A stretch of DNA of 21,210 nucleotides from Fluviicola sp. (GCF_030151805.1 NZ_JASLCN010000419.1:1-21210); one strand, 5' to 3'; shown: positions 1-8,006, numbered from the stretch's first letter. Notes: generated by a model not told the origin, from the sequence alone. Made by a program: numbers and translations.

Positions 1-1
1 C

Positions 2-166
2 TTATTGTTTGCTGAACTTGGATTTTACTACGGTTTAACTCCAATCAACATCGAAGGAAGCGGAAAAAACAGAACCTTGTTTAACAGATCTGTTGGAAGC
101 AGCGATTACTTCGGTTTGAAAACAACACAAACGCAATTCTGTTTGAAAATAGGTATTCTATTCTAA
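2..166 (+). CDS. 3' end of a probable outer-membrane protein gene
   Basis: Reading from base 2, an open frame runs to a TAA at 164-166 and gives 54 residues; the 5' part lies outside the window. The visible tail alternates polar and aromatic residues (for example LGFYYGL near its start) and ends in Leu-Phe. A terminal aromatic residue is common in outer-membrane beta-barrels, so an outer-membrane protein is likely but not proven. A strong terminator follows at 190-224, so this is the last gene of its transcript. The family cannot be named from this fragment. Confidence 0.6.
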   Translation, partial: LLFAELGFYYGLTPINIEGSGKNRTLFNRSVGSSDYFGLKTTQTQFCLKIGILF

Positions 167-189
167 GAGAACCCATTTATACTTCTTAG

Positions 190-224
190 AAATCCCGTCC
201 GGCTTAGCTGAGACGGGATTTTTT
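190..224 (+). terminator. Rho-independent terminator after the partial gene
   Basis: The arms AATCCCGTC (191-199) and GACGGGATT (212-220) pair perfectly around a 12-nt loop and run into a T tract (219-224). It ends the upstream transcript only about 22 bp before the nadE ATG, so any nadE promoter must overlap this hairpin or the short gap after it. The best -7-like match there is TATTTTTA (227-234), one base off TAnnTTTG. Confidence 0.88.
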
Positions 225-246
225 GTTATTTTTACTAACAAGATTT

Positions 247-1026
247 ATGGAAAAGGAACTACAGGTAATTGATTATATCTCAAATTGGTTGAAGCAATAT
301 GCGTTGAATGCAGGTGTAAACGGGTTTATTGTTGGGATCTCCGGTGGAGTGGACAGTGCCGTGACATCGACACTTTGTGCAAAAACAGGAATGAATGTAT
401 TGGTGCTCAATATGCCGATTCGTCAAACAAAAGCAGAGTTTACAAGAGCTACAGAGCATATTGAATGGCTGCAGACAAACTTTTCCAATGTAGAGGCACA
501 AACCATTGACTTAACAGCTGCGTTTCAACAATTGGAAAGAACTTTTCCTGCAAGTACGGTTGAAAATCACCTGGCAATGGCAAATTCAAGAGCACGTTTG
601 AGAATGACGACCTTGTATGCACTCGGACAAACACACAGCTTGCTTGTAGCCGGAACAGGAAATAAAATTGAAGATTTCGGAGTGGGATTCTTTACCAAGT
701 ACGGTGATGGCGGAGTGGATTTAAGCCCGATTGCAGATCTGACAAAAACAGAAGTCTTTGAATTGGCAGGTTCTCTGAATATCGTGGAATCCATCCTGGT
801 TGCAAAACCAACAGACGGTTTATGGGAAGACGGCCGGTCAGATGAAGATCAGATGGGAGCAACTTACCCGGAATTGGAATGGGCTATGGGATTCAGCGGA
901 AACGAAGATACTTTAAACGAAAGGCAAAAAGAAGTGCTGACGATCTACCGCAAATTGAATCGTGCGAATAAGCACAAAATGGAACCGATCCCGGTTTGTT
1001 TACTTCCTGAAAATATTAAATGGTAG
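247..1026 (+). CDS. nadE: NH3-dependent NAD+ synthetase
   Basis: Converts deamido-NAD+ plus ammonia and ATP to NAD+, the last step of NAD biosynthesis, in the cytoplasm. The 259-residue protein carries the N-type ATP pyrophosphatase P-loop SGGVDSA at residues 32-38 near the N terminus. Further family features are the stretches GTGNKIEDFGVGFFTKYGDG and LSPIADLTKTEV and the downstream segment TDGLWEDGRSDEDQMG. There is no N-terminal glutaminase (nitrilase-like) domain, so it should be the short ammonia-dependent form. I chose the ATG at 247: the in-frame TTG at 223 lies in the terminator T tract and would add a non-homologous hydrophobic leader. Its stop codon overlaps the ATG of the next gene by 7 nt (ATGGTAG), which suggests translational coupling. 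Confidence 0.93.
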   Translation: MEKELQVIDYISNWLKQYALNAGVNGFIVGISGGVDSAVTSTLCAKTGMNVLVLNMPIRQTKAEFTRATEHIEWLQTNFSNVEAQTIDLTAAFQQLERTFPASTVENHLAMANSRARLRMTTLYALGQTHSLLVAGTGNKIEDFGVGFFTKYGDGGVDLSPIADLTKTEVFELAGSLNIVESILVAKPTDGLWEDGRSDEDQMGATYPELEWAMGFSGNEDTLNERQKEVLTIYRKLNRANKHKMEPIPVCLLPENIKW

Positions 1027-3272
1027 GGAAGTTTTTAATAGCTTTTGTGTGCACATGGATTGGTGCTTTTTCCAATCTGCTGGCGCAGGAAGATTTTAAT
1101 CACTATCAGCCGCTGTGCAATAAGGGTCCGGTTCCAAAGGACTTTTCAAACTCCACGTTAAACAAGATCAAACAAGATAGCCGGGAGGATTTAAAATCAT
1201 TGACTCCCAGGAAGAAGCAGTTTTTCGTAGAACAGATCAATTATTCCATTGACGAAATCCTGTATTCCGGAAATGTGACATTCGGCGATACGATTAGCCG
1301 CTATCTGCAGAAACTCGGAGATAAACTGGTTGCAGGAAATAAAGATCTGGAAGGAAAGTTGCGCTTTTATGCCTACAATTCCACGGATGCAAATGCTTTC
1401 TCAACCCGGCAGGGAATTGTCTTCGTTACCACCGGATTGATTGCCCAATTAACGACTGAAGCGCAATTGGCTTTTGTGATTTCTCATGAAATCATTCATT
1501 TCCAGGAACATCACGTTCTTGAATTGTATACATATGCCACCAAGGAAAAATTCTATTCCTACAATGAAAGAGCCCGTTTTTTGAGCAATTACTCGCGGGA
1601 AAATGAACTGGAAGCCGACCGGATGGCCGTCAAAATGGTTCATGATGCGGGATACAAACCGGGTGAGATCAATAAAACATTTGACGTCCTGCTTTATTCC
1701 TACCTTCCTTTTGAAGAAATGAAATTCGATAAAACGTATTTCAATACCAACGAAATGTACATTCCTGAAATGTACTTCGATTTCAAAAGAACCGAGATTT
1801 CAGCAAAGTTTAAGTACAATGACTACCTGATGTCGCATCCGAACCTGGCTAAAAGGAAAGAACAGGTAACGGAGCAGGTTTCCAGGTTCAGGGATTGGGA
1901 TAAGAATATGCTTTATGAAGACAGCTCCTGCTTTTTTTACATCCGGGATGTTGCCCGTTTCGAGTATGTGCTGAATAAAGTATACGAGGAAGAACCGGTA
2001 GAAGCGTTATATGCGATTTATATTTTAGAGAAAACGTATCCCGAATCCGCTTTTTTAGCGAATTGTAAATCACAGGCATGGCTGGACGTAATGAAAACGG
2101 TTGTGCAGAAGAAAAAGCCGGGTTATTATACATTGCTTCCACGAAAGAAAGCGCGTTATTACGAAGGACAGATTTCCATTCTGAACCAGTTTGTAAATGT
2201 GCTCCCGAAGAATGGAAAACTGGCAGTAGGATTGAGAGTGATTTACGATGCTTACCAAAAAGATACAACGAACGTCATTGCACGGAAAAGTCTTGAAACA
2301 GCGATTCAACTCCTTGTAAAGAGTGAAGATTTTGACCTTGATAAATTCTCAAAAAGAAACTATGCCGAAACGCTCGTTTACCTGGGCGAAAAAAAGAAAG
2401 CAGCAAATTCCGGAGAAAAACTTCGCACCGATGAATGGGATAAGTATGCGGTGATTGAAAATCAATCCAAAGGAATGACAGATGGTTTTGAGATCGATTC
2501 AACGAAATTCTACATGTACGGAATTGCAGATATTATCCGTGACAGCAATTTCCTGGTGAAGTTCAAACAACATACGGTGAAGAGTACCTTGCTTGAACGA
2601 AGGAATGAGGAGTTCAATTTGATGACGGATAATGAACAATCAGACCTGGAATATCTGAAATATGATGAAGAAGCGCATCTCAAAATGGATTCCATGTTGG
2701 TGTTTCAACCCGCTATTTTTGAAACTACCAGGTCTTCCGAGGTCAATGTTTACAAAACCTTCAAAACAAGAGATTTGATAATGAAGGAGGTGAAGGACAA
2801 TGCTTCGGATTTGAATATCCGGGTGAAAAGTCTGAGTTTGCAAAAATTGGACACGCTGGATGCGTCAGACTGGAATAATTATGCGTTGCTGCAGCGAAGC
2901 CTGACCCGTGCGATCAAAGATCATGAAAACGATTATTTTGTTTTAGACTTGCCCGATTTGAACCGGATAAAAAAACTATATGGAGCAGAAAAGCTCCTGT
3001 TTTTGGAATATCAGCATGCGTATGCTCCGGATTTGTATTTCGGGAACGTGCTTCTTTTCACGGTTTTGCTGCCGGTCGGATTGGTTTATTTCCCGATTGA
3101 AATTCTTTCCGGGCATTACTCCGATTGGCAATTTTATGTATTGGATCTGAAAACGGGAGAGCTTGTTTTGAATCGTGCGTATTATGCGAATGAGCCTTCT
3201 ACAAAGCATTTTATCGGTTCCAGGCTATACGGAATGTTTCACCAGCTAAAACAAGCGAAAAATGACTATTAA
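1020..3272 (+). CDS. Secreted M48-family zinc metallopeptidase with long C-terminal extension
   Basis: A 750-residue protein with an N-terminal signal peptide (hydrophobic 4-22, likely cut after LLAQ or just before). The M48 core follows: HEIIH at 156-160 supplies two zinc-binding His and the catalytic Glu, and ENELEAD at 194-200 supplies the third ligand, probably Glu196. The segment NAFSTRQGIVFVTTGL (about 125-140) is typical of soluble M48B/BepA-like peptidases, which work on envelope proteins. The remaining roughly 480 residues are unusually long for M48 and have no motif I recognise. A hydrophobic span at about 674-696 could be a transmembrane or hairpin segment near the C terminus. It overlaps nadE by 7 nt and the downstream beta-barrel gene by 11 nt. 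By analogy with BepA, a role in outer-membrane protein turnover is plausible, but that is inference. Confidence 0.85.
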   Translation: MVGKFLIAFVCTWIGAFSNLLAQEDFNHYQPLCNKGPVPKDFSNSTLNKIKQDSREDLKSLTPRKKQFFVEQINYSIDEILYSGNVTFGDTISRYLQKLGDKLVAGNKDLEGKLRFYAYNSTDANAFSTRQGIVFVTTGLIAQLTTEAQLAFVISHEIIHFQEHHVLELYTYATKEKFYSYNERARFLSNYSRENELEADRMAVKMVHDAGYKPGEINKTFDVLLYSYLPFEEMKFDKTYFNTNEMYIPEMYFDFKRTEISAKFKYNDYLMSHPNLAKRKEQVTEQVSRFRDWDKNMLYEDSSCFFYIRDVARFEYVLNKVYEEEPVEALYAIYILEKTYPESAFLANCKSQAWLDVMKTVVQKKKPGYYTLLPRKKARYYEGQISILNQFVNVLPKNGKLAVGLRVIYDAYQKDTTNVIARKSLETAIQLLVKSEDFDLDKFSKRNYAETLVYLGEKKKAANSGEKLRTDEWDKYAVIENQSKGMTDGFEIDSTKFYMYGIADIIRDSNFLVKFKQHTVKSTLLERRNEEFNLMTDNEQSDLEYLKYDEEAHLKMDSMLVFQPAIFETTRSSEVNVYKTFKTRDLIMKEVKDNASDLNIRVKSLSLQKLDTLDASDWNNYALLQRSLTRAIKDHENDYFVLDLPDLNRIKKLYGAEKLLFLEYQHAYAPDLYFGNVLLFTVLLPVGLVYFPIEILSGHYSDWQFYVLDLKTGELVLNRAYYANEPSTKHFIGSRLYGMFHQLKQAKNDY

Positions 3273-4083
3273 AAAAGCACTTGTTTTTTGCTGTTTGTTA
3301 CTTGCTTCGTTTTCCCGCGCGCAGGAAATTGGTTATTACGGCAAGCGCGTATTCCTTGAAATTGACGGACAAGGTCAAATTCCCTTACTACAAAATATCT
3401 TTGGAGAGCGCAAAGGATATGTTTCCGGAAAAGCAGGACTTCACAGCTCCTACAATTTACTCGATATAGCTTACAGAGCCAGTTTGAACGTGGCCTTGAC
3501 GGAATCCGTAGGTTTTGGGTTGGAATTTTCGCAGCGTTTTTACCAGGTGAATTTGCAGTCGGTTGACGAGTTGACCCGGAACTTCAAAGATACCAGCGGA
3601 GCGATGGTTGCGCAATACCTGGATGGGAAAGTAGCTTATCTCCCGATTCGTGAAACCGTTTTTATGCCGAGAGTAACCGTTGCGCTGAATGACAGTAGAA
3701 TTCCTTGTGGTTTTGCAAGCGAAATCGGAATCGGGTATTCCCTGATTCAGCTTCCGAACAGAGATCTGGCAATAGAATTGACGAATCCGGATCAGAACGT
3801 ATTGCTTTCATCCGTAAAAGAACGCTTATTGGATTCGCGTGCCGAAGAACTCAGAGGAATGACCTTTATGTTTGGCTTCCGGATGAATTACCCGATTACC
3901 AAAAGAGTCTTGTTCCATATCGGTTTCAGGTATCAATACGCATTTCAGTTCGGAAAGAAGAAATTCAGACGTATGGACGAATCCGAATATTGGTTCTCAG
4001 GAAGAGAAGTCTGGTCGAAAGTCAATCTGAGAAGACAGTTGGGAATTTTCAGTTTCGGAACCGGGTTGACGTTTACCTTATAA
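3262..4083 (+). CDS. Probable small outer-membrane beta-barrel protein
   Basis: A 273-residue protein with a clear signal peptide (hydrophobic 6-19, AQ cleavage at 20/21). The mature part is rich in Gly/aromatic alternating strands, for example FGLEFSQRFYQVNLQ, SEIGIGYSLIQL, MFGFRMNYPI, LFHIGFRYQYAFQFG and the final FSFGTGLTFTL, as expected for a PorT/OmpA-barrel-like outer-membrane protein of Bacteroidota. No periplasmic peptidoglycan-binding domain is present. It starts inside the end of the M48 peptidase gene (11-nt overlap), so the two are probably co-translated and may act on the same envelope process. I do not recognise the exact family. Confidence 0.75.
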   Translation: MTIKKALVFCCLLLASFSRAQEIGYYGKRVFLEIDGQGQIPLLQNIFGERKGYVSGKAGLHSSYNLLDIAYRASLNVALTESVGFGLEFSQRFYQVNLQSVDELTRNFKDTSGAMVAQYLDGKVAYLPIRETVFMPRVTVALNDSRIPCGFASEIGIGYSLIQLPNRDLAIELTNPDQNVLLSSVKERLLDSRAEELRGMTFMFGFRMNYPITKRVLFHIGFRYQYAFQFGKKKFRRMDESEYWFSGREVWSKVNLRRQLGIFSFGTGLTFTL

Positions 4084-4252
4084 TTACGAATTACGAGTTT
4101 CGAATTGTTTTCGGTGATTGGAAAAGTGCAAAGAAGTTTTTGATTTTTCAGTCGTTCTCGATAAACCTCCATGACAGTTCGACGCTCTAATTGATTGGAA
4201 TTACATCTGTTCGGGGATTTTAGCCGAATTTGTAATTCGGCATTCGTAATTA
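4081..4252. repeat. 172-bp non-coding segment with imperfect 27-bp terminal inverted repeats
   Basis: The left arm (4081-4107) begins TAATTACGAAT and the right arm (4226-4252) ends ATTCGTAATTA. The first 11 bases are perfect inverted repeats, and 21 of 27 positions match over the full arms. The left arm starts inside the TAA stop of the barrel gene (4081-4083); the right arm ends one base before the ferredoxin stop codon (4254-4256, minus strand). The right arm also carries its own 8-bp hairpin, GCCGAATT-TGT-AATTCGGC (4223-4241), without a T tract. The spacing looks like a small non-autonomous repeat element between convergent genes; no clear target duplication is visible. Confidence 0.5.
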
Positions 4253-4253
4253 A

Positions 4254-4577
4254 CTACTCCGCCTCTGGCGCTAATCGCAATACAATCCCGTCGATTTCGT
4301 CCGAAATAGGAATCTGGCATCCCAAACGGCTGTTGGATTTCACATAAAATGCCTGATCCAACATATCCAGTTCGGCATCGCTTTGTTCTTCCAAAGGAGT
4401 ATCGGATTCCAGGTAACACTGACAGGTTGCACACATTGCCATACCGCCGCATTCGCCTTTGACCGGAAGTTCATATGCGCGGCAAAGCTCCATGATGTTC
4501 ATATTCATGTCTGTAGGCGCTGATAACTCATGCGCTACTCCTTCTCTGTCAATGATCGTTACTGTAATGTCTGCCAT
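4254..4577 (-). CDS. [2Fe-2S] ferredoxin, adrenodoxin/ISC type
   Basis: A 107-residue electron carrier. Cys43, Cys49 and Cys52 in GECGGMAMCATC, with Cys87 in RLGCQI, match the C-x5-C-x2-C...C pattern of vertebrate/ISC-type ferredoxins. The stretch SDAELDMLD (about 66-74) is the acidic helix that this family uses for partner docking. The protein is highly acidic and cytoplasmic; its reductase and acceptors are not encoded nearby, so a role in iron-sulfur assembly or a monooxygenase chain cannot be decided. It is transcribed alone, divergent from the 4667 gene, with -7 box TACCTTTG (minus strand, 4591-4598) just upstream of the ATG, predicting a very short 5' leader. Confidence 0.9.
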   Translation of the reverse strand: MADITVTIIDREGVAHELSAPTDMNMNIMELCRAYELPVKGECGGMAMCATCQCYLESDTPLEEQSDAELDMLDQAFYVKSNSRLGCQIPISDEIDGIVLRLAPEAE

Positions 4578-4590
4578 GGCAAAATTTTTG

Positions 4591-4598
4591 CAAAGGTA
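4591..4598 (-). promoter_or_regulatory. -7 promoter box of the ferredoxin gene
   Basis: The minus strand reads TACCTTTG, a full match to the Bacteroidota sigma-A -7 consensus TAnnTTTG, 13 bp before the ATG. No good TTG is found at the -33 position (only a CTG with a 22-bp gap), and that side is occupied by the inverted repeat at 4600-4633. Confidence 0.55.
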
Positions 4599-4599
4599 C

Positions 4600-4633
4600 T
4601 AACTATTCCCTGCGATGATTCAGGGAATAGTTA
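4600..4633. promoter_or_regulatory. 13-bp perfect dyad between divergent promoters
   Basis: TAACTATTCCCTG (4600-4612) and CAGGGAATAGTTA (4621-4633) are perfect inverted repeats around an 8-nt spacer. The dyad sits in the -33 region of the ferredoxin gene, and its right arm overlaps the first bases of the -7 box of the 4667 gene, so a protein bound here would affect both. With no gene ending here, a terminator role is unlikely; a regulator operator is the better reading (inference). Confidence 0.5.
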
Positions 4634-4639
4634 TATTTG
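4632..4639 (+). promoter_or_regulatory. -7 promoter box of the 4667 gene
   Basis: TATATTTG fits TAnnTTTG exactly and lies 27 bp before the ATG at 4667. A CTG (4610-4612) with a 19-bp gap is a weak stand-in for the -33 TTG. Confidence 0.55.
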
Positions 4640-4666
4640 ATCAAAACGATCCTATAAATTCTGTTA

Positions 4667-6112
4667 ATGCGCCTTCTAAGTTCACTTGTTTTTCTGCTTT
4701 TTTCCGGTTTTTTGTTCGGACAATCCAATTCCTGGGTTCAAAATTCCGAATATTTCAAAAACAAACTGCCTTATCAGATCGGGACCTATCTGTTTGAAGA
4801 TGGCTCCTTCCAGCTTTCGGAAGGAAATTACCGTTTTAAGTTTGATTCGAAAGGAAACCTGAAGCGGGATCTTACGCAGGAAGTAATCGAGGAAAATGCC
4901 AATTCGGATCAAAAGACAAGTAGCTTTACGGCTTTTGATATGAAGACGAATACACGGTATACTTTTGTGGATAATTACCTGCATATCGAAAAGTATTTTC
5001 CGGATCAGAAGAATGAATACAAAGCCATTCAGCTTGAAAAACAGGAGCGCGTAGTCAAAAGTGTTTGGGATCAGTATTCCAATAACGCGAATCACGTAGA
5101 TGCGGGAATTATTACCTCGGTCAAAAACAAGGTAATTCTTTATCAAACGTATTATGCGATTTCTGCGAACACGCATCCGAAACAATTCAAACCGAAAGGA
5201 ATAAATACGTATTTGAGATTGTGTATTTTGGATTTGACGACTTATTCCGTTTCCTATGAATATTTGCTGATTGATGTTTTCGACGCTTCCTATGGAAAGA
5301 AAAAGGAAGTTCTGGATTTGTATGATTTCAAATGTATCGGGCTCAATAAAAAGCAGGAACTTTTGTTTTGTTTGAGTAAAACGGCCTTCAGAGACCGGAA
5401 TGCTCCGCCATTAACTCTGAGCGATTATAAAAGTGTGGATTATTGCAAATCGAAGCTGGATGTCTGGTCGGTCAACCTGAACGATTTATCTCAAAAGAAA
5501 GTGTATTCTACGGTTGTTGAATCGAATCCGGCAGCGAGTTCGGTTAGTTTCACGATGATAAATGGCGGTTGGATGCTGACCTGGACAAAATTAACCGGCA
5601 GTAACAGTTATGCGTTTAACGCACGCGTTTTTGAAATAGATTCGGATTACGATGTCAAAGAAACGGTTCTGAATTTTCCTGTTCAAGAGTTAAAATTAGT
5701 GAAGTCTCCAACACCAAACCTGCGCATTTACACCAACCAGAAAGGGGAGAAGCAATACTGTACAGCTGTGCCCGGAAATCCGGCTATTTTTATTCTGAAT
5801 GAACGATCAGAACTGGAAGTAGTGGATAACACAGAATTGAAATGGGATTTGCTCAAAAACTATGTCATGACCGATTCTGAAATGATGTGTCTGCCTTGTA
5901 TGAAGCAATTGTCGGGGAAAGAAATCAACGAATTGTCGGATTTACCGGCCTCCATTGATCCGAAATCACCACATACACGCATTATCCGGTTCCGGAAAGT
6001 GGGGAATGCGGTTGTTTACCTCCATATAGAAACCCTGAACCAGATTGTGGAAACAGGGCATGTCGAAAAGATCAAAGAGCTGTTTTTAAAAACAGGAAGT
6101 ATTTCCTTATAA
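4667..6112 (+). CDS. Secreted protein of unknown function
   Basis: A 481-residue protein with a clear signal peptide (MRLLSSLVFLLFSGFLFG, probable cleavage before Gln19), so periplasmic or surface exposed. The rest has no transmembrane segment and no domain that I recognise. Its middle (roughly 130-370) looks beta-rich, with repeated short hydrophobic strands such as YLRLCILDL and LDVWSVNLNDL, which might be a propeller-like fold (guess). A thioredoxin-like CLPC motif appears late (Cys408/Cys411) but not in a thioredoxin context. It has no type IX sorting domain at the C terminus. It is a single-gene unit: divergent from the ferredoxin gene and convergent with groEL, ending before a shared terminator. 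Confidence 0.78.
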   Translation: MRLLSSLVFLLFSGFLFGQSNSWVQNSEYFKNKLPYQIGTYLFEDGSFQLSEGNYRFKFDSKGNLKRDLTQEVIEENANSDQKTSSFTAFDMKTNTRYTFVDNYLHIEKYFPDQKNEYKAIQLEKQERVVKSVWDQYSNNANHVDAGIITSVKNKVILYQTYYAISANTHPKQFKPKGINTYLRLCILDLTTYSVSYEYLLIDVFDASYGKKKEVLDLYDFKCIGLNKKQELLFCLSKTAFRDRNAPPLTLSDYKSVDYCKSKLDVWSVNLNDLSQKKVYSTVVESNPAASSVSFTMINGGWMLTWTKLTGSNSYAFNARVFEIDSDYDVKETVLNFPVQELKLVKSPTPNLRIYTNQKGEKQYCTAVPGNPAIFILNERSELEVVDNTELKWDLLKNYVMTDSEMMCLPCMKQLSGKEINELSDLPASIDPKSPHTRIIRFRKVGNAVVYLHIETLNQIVETGHVEKIKELFLKTGSISL

Positions 6113-6114
6113 GT

Positions 6115-6148
6115 GAAGAGCAGTACATCTTGTGGATGACTGCTCTTC
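6115..6148 (+). terminator. Hairpin just after the 4667 gene (weak terminator candidate)
   Basis: GAAGAGCAGT (6115-6124) and ACTGCTCTTC (6139-6148) pair perfectly around a 14-nt loop, starting three bases after the stop codon. No T tract follows, so it may protect the mRNA 3' end rather than terminate. A second GC-rich hairpin, CCCCGAC-ATAAA-GTCGGGG (6172-6190), lies just beyond. Confidence 0.4.
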
Positions 6149-6271
6149 TATATAGTGTCGTTCCTGTCTATCCCCGACATAAAGTCGGGGGAAGGAGGAT
6201 CGGAAAGCTCCCATATTTCAGGGAACTGTAATTGCTGCAAATTTAATGTATTTGAATAAAAAGAATCAAAT

Positions 6272-6305
6272 AAAATAGGGAAGCGATACATCGCTTCCCT
6301 ATTTT
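6272..6305. terminator. Bidirectional Rho-independent terminator between the 4667 gene and groEL
   Basis: AAAATAGGGAAGCGA (6272-6286) and TCGCTTCCCTATTTT (6291-6305) form a perfect 15-bp stem with a 4-nt loop. T-rich DNA follows on the plus strand (6302 onward), and the mirrored T-rich run follows on the minus strand, so it can stop both convergent transcripts. Confidence 0.9.
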
Positions 6306-6332
6306 TCTTTTTTATTGTATGAATGTTGTTTA

Positions 6333-7967
6333 TTACATCATTCCCGGCATTCCACCTGGCATTCCGCCATGCATATGAGGAGCATCTGTTTCCGGCTCAT
6401 CAGCGATGACACATTCTGTTGTCAATAGCATTGCTGCAATAGACGCTGCGTTTTCGATTGCAATACGCGTTACTTTCGTCGGGTCAACAACTCCGGCTTC
6501 GTATAAATTTTGGTATTGTTCCGTACGTGCGTTGTATCCGAAGTCATCTTTTCCTTCACGGATTTTCTGAACAACTACTGCACCTTCACCACCTGCATTT
6601 GCAATGATCTGACGCAATGGTTCTTCGATTGCGCGTTTTACGATTGCAATTCCGGTAGTTTCATCGTCATTAATTCCCGTCAGTGTTTCTAAGGCATCCA
6701 TTGCGCGAATCAATGCAACACCTCCACCAGGTACGATTCCTTCTTCTACGGCAGCTCTTGTTGCAGCTAACGCATCGTCCACACGGTCTTTCTTCTCTTT
6801 CATTTCAACCTCAGTTGGCGCACCGATGTAAAGAACAGCAACACCTCCGGCTAATTTAGCCAAACGCTCCTGCAATTTCTCACGGTCGTAATCGGAAGTG
6901 GTAGATTCCATTTGTGCTTTGATCTGACCGATACGTGCCTGAATGTTTTCTTTTTGTCCGGCTCCATTGATGATCGTTGTGTTGTCTTTGTCGATTTCTA
7001 CTTTCTCAGCAGTTCCCAACATATCCAAAGTTGCATTTTCCAAAGTTAAGCCACGCTCTTCGGTGATTACTTGTCCACCTGTCAAAATTGCGATGTCTTC
7101 CAACATAGCTTTTCTGCGGTCACCGAATCCCGGAGCTTTTACAGCTGCGATTTTCAAGCTTCCGCGCAAACGGTTTACAACCAATGTCGTTAAGGCTTCA
7201 CCGTCTACATCTTCTGCAATGATGATCAATGATTTTCCGTTTTGAACCACCGGCTCCAAAATAGGAAGCAATTCCTTCATGTTGCTGATCTTCTTATCGT
7301 AGATCAAAATCAACGGATGCTCCATTTCAGCAATCATTTTGTCTGTATTGGTTACGAAGTAAGGAGAAAGGTATCCTCGGTCGAATTGCATTCCTTCCAC
7401 TGTTTTCACTTCCGTTTCAGTTCCTTTTGCTTCTTCAACAGTGATCACACCGTCGTTTCCAACTACTTTCATCGCCTGAGCGATTAAGGTACCGATTGTT
7501 TCGTCGTTGTTTGCGGAAATGGTTGCAATCTGCTTGATCTTATCATTGTCAGAACCTACTTCTTTGGAGATCTTTTTCAAATCTGCTACTACAGAAAGAA
7601 CCGCTTTGTCGATTCCGCGTTTCAAATCCATCGGATTTGCACCTGCAGCTACGTTTTTCAATCCTGCAGTGATGATTGCCTGTGCCAAAACTGTTGCAGT
7701 TGTTGTTCCGTCTCCTGCAATGTCAGCAGTTTTAGAAGCAACTTCTTTCACCATTTGTGCACCCATATTTTCGATCGGGTCAGCCAATTCGATTTCTTTC
7801 GCTACGGAAACACCATCTTTTGTTACTTGAGGAGCTCCGAATTTTTTCCCGATTACAACATTTCTTCCTTTTGGTCCAAGGGTTACTTTCACAGCATTTG
7901 CCAATGAATCAACTCCTTTTTTCAGCTTCTCACGAGCTTCAACATCAAAATAAATTTGTTTTGCCAT
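6333..7967 (-). CDS. groEL: Chaperonin GroEL (Hsp60)
   Basis: A 544-residue ATP-driven folding chamber subunit, working as a tetradecamer with GroES in the cytoplasm. Conserved features: TLGPKGRNV (about 29-37), the ATP-binding GDGTTTAT (85-92), the conserved GGGVALIRAMDAL region in the C-terminal equatorial domain and the flexible GGM-rich tail HGGMPGGMPGMM. Length is normal. It follows groES on the minus strand after 172 bp, a gap much larger than usual for groESL, filled with an octamer array and GTTCAA-rich sequence. Co-transcription with groES is likely because no terminator lies between them. It ends at the bidirectional terminator at 6272-6305. Confidence 0.98.
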   Translation of the reverse strand: MAKQIYFDVEAREKLKKGVDSLANAVKVTLGPKGRNVVIGKKFGAPQVTKDGVSVAKEIELADPIENMGAQMVKEVASKTADIAGDGTTTATVLAQAIITAGLKNVAAGANPMDLKRGIDKAVLSVVADLKKISKEVGSDNDKIKQIATISANNDETIGTLIAQAMKVVGNDGVITVEEAKGTETEVKTVEGMQFDRGYLSPYFVTNTDKMIAEMEHPLILIYDKKISNMKELLPILEPVVQNGKSLIIIAEDVDGEALTTLVVNRLRGSLKIAAVKAPGFGDRRKAMLEDIAILTGGQVITEERGLTLENATLDMLGTAEKVEIDKDNTTIINGAGQKENIQARIGQIKAQMESTTSDYDREKLQERLAKLAGGVAVLYIGAPTEVEMKEKKDRVDDALAATRAAVEEGIVPGGGVALIRAMDALETLTGINDDETTGIAIVKRAIEEPLRQIIANAGGEGAVVVQKIREGKDDFGYNARTEQYQNLYEAGVVDPTKVTRIAIENAASIAAMLLTTECVIADEPETDAPHMHGGMPGGMPGMM

Positions 7968-8006
7968 TTCTTATTTCTTAATGAGTTATTTTTCTTTTTG
8001 TTGATG

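Noticed and set aside
223..246. Longer NadE starting at TTG 223
   Set aside because: The extra residues come from the T tract of the upstream terminator and are not like NadE; ATG 247 gives a normal 259-residue enzyme.
3705..4190. Alternative plus-strand open frame overlapping the beta-barrel gene
   Set aside because: It lies in another frame of a gene that has a signal peptide and barrel strands, is Arg/Ser-rich in an out-of-frame manner and has no recognisable domain.
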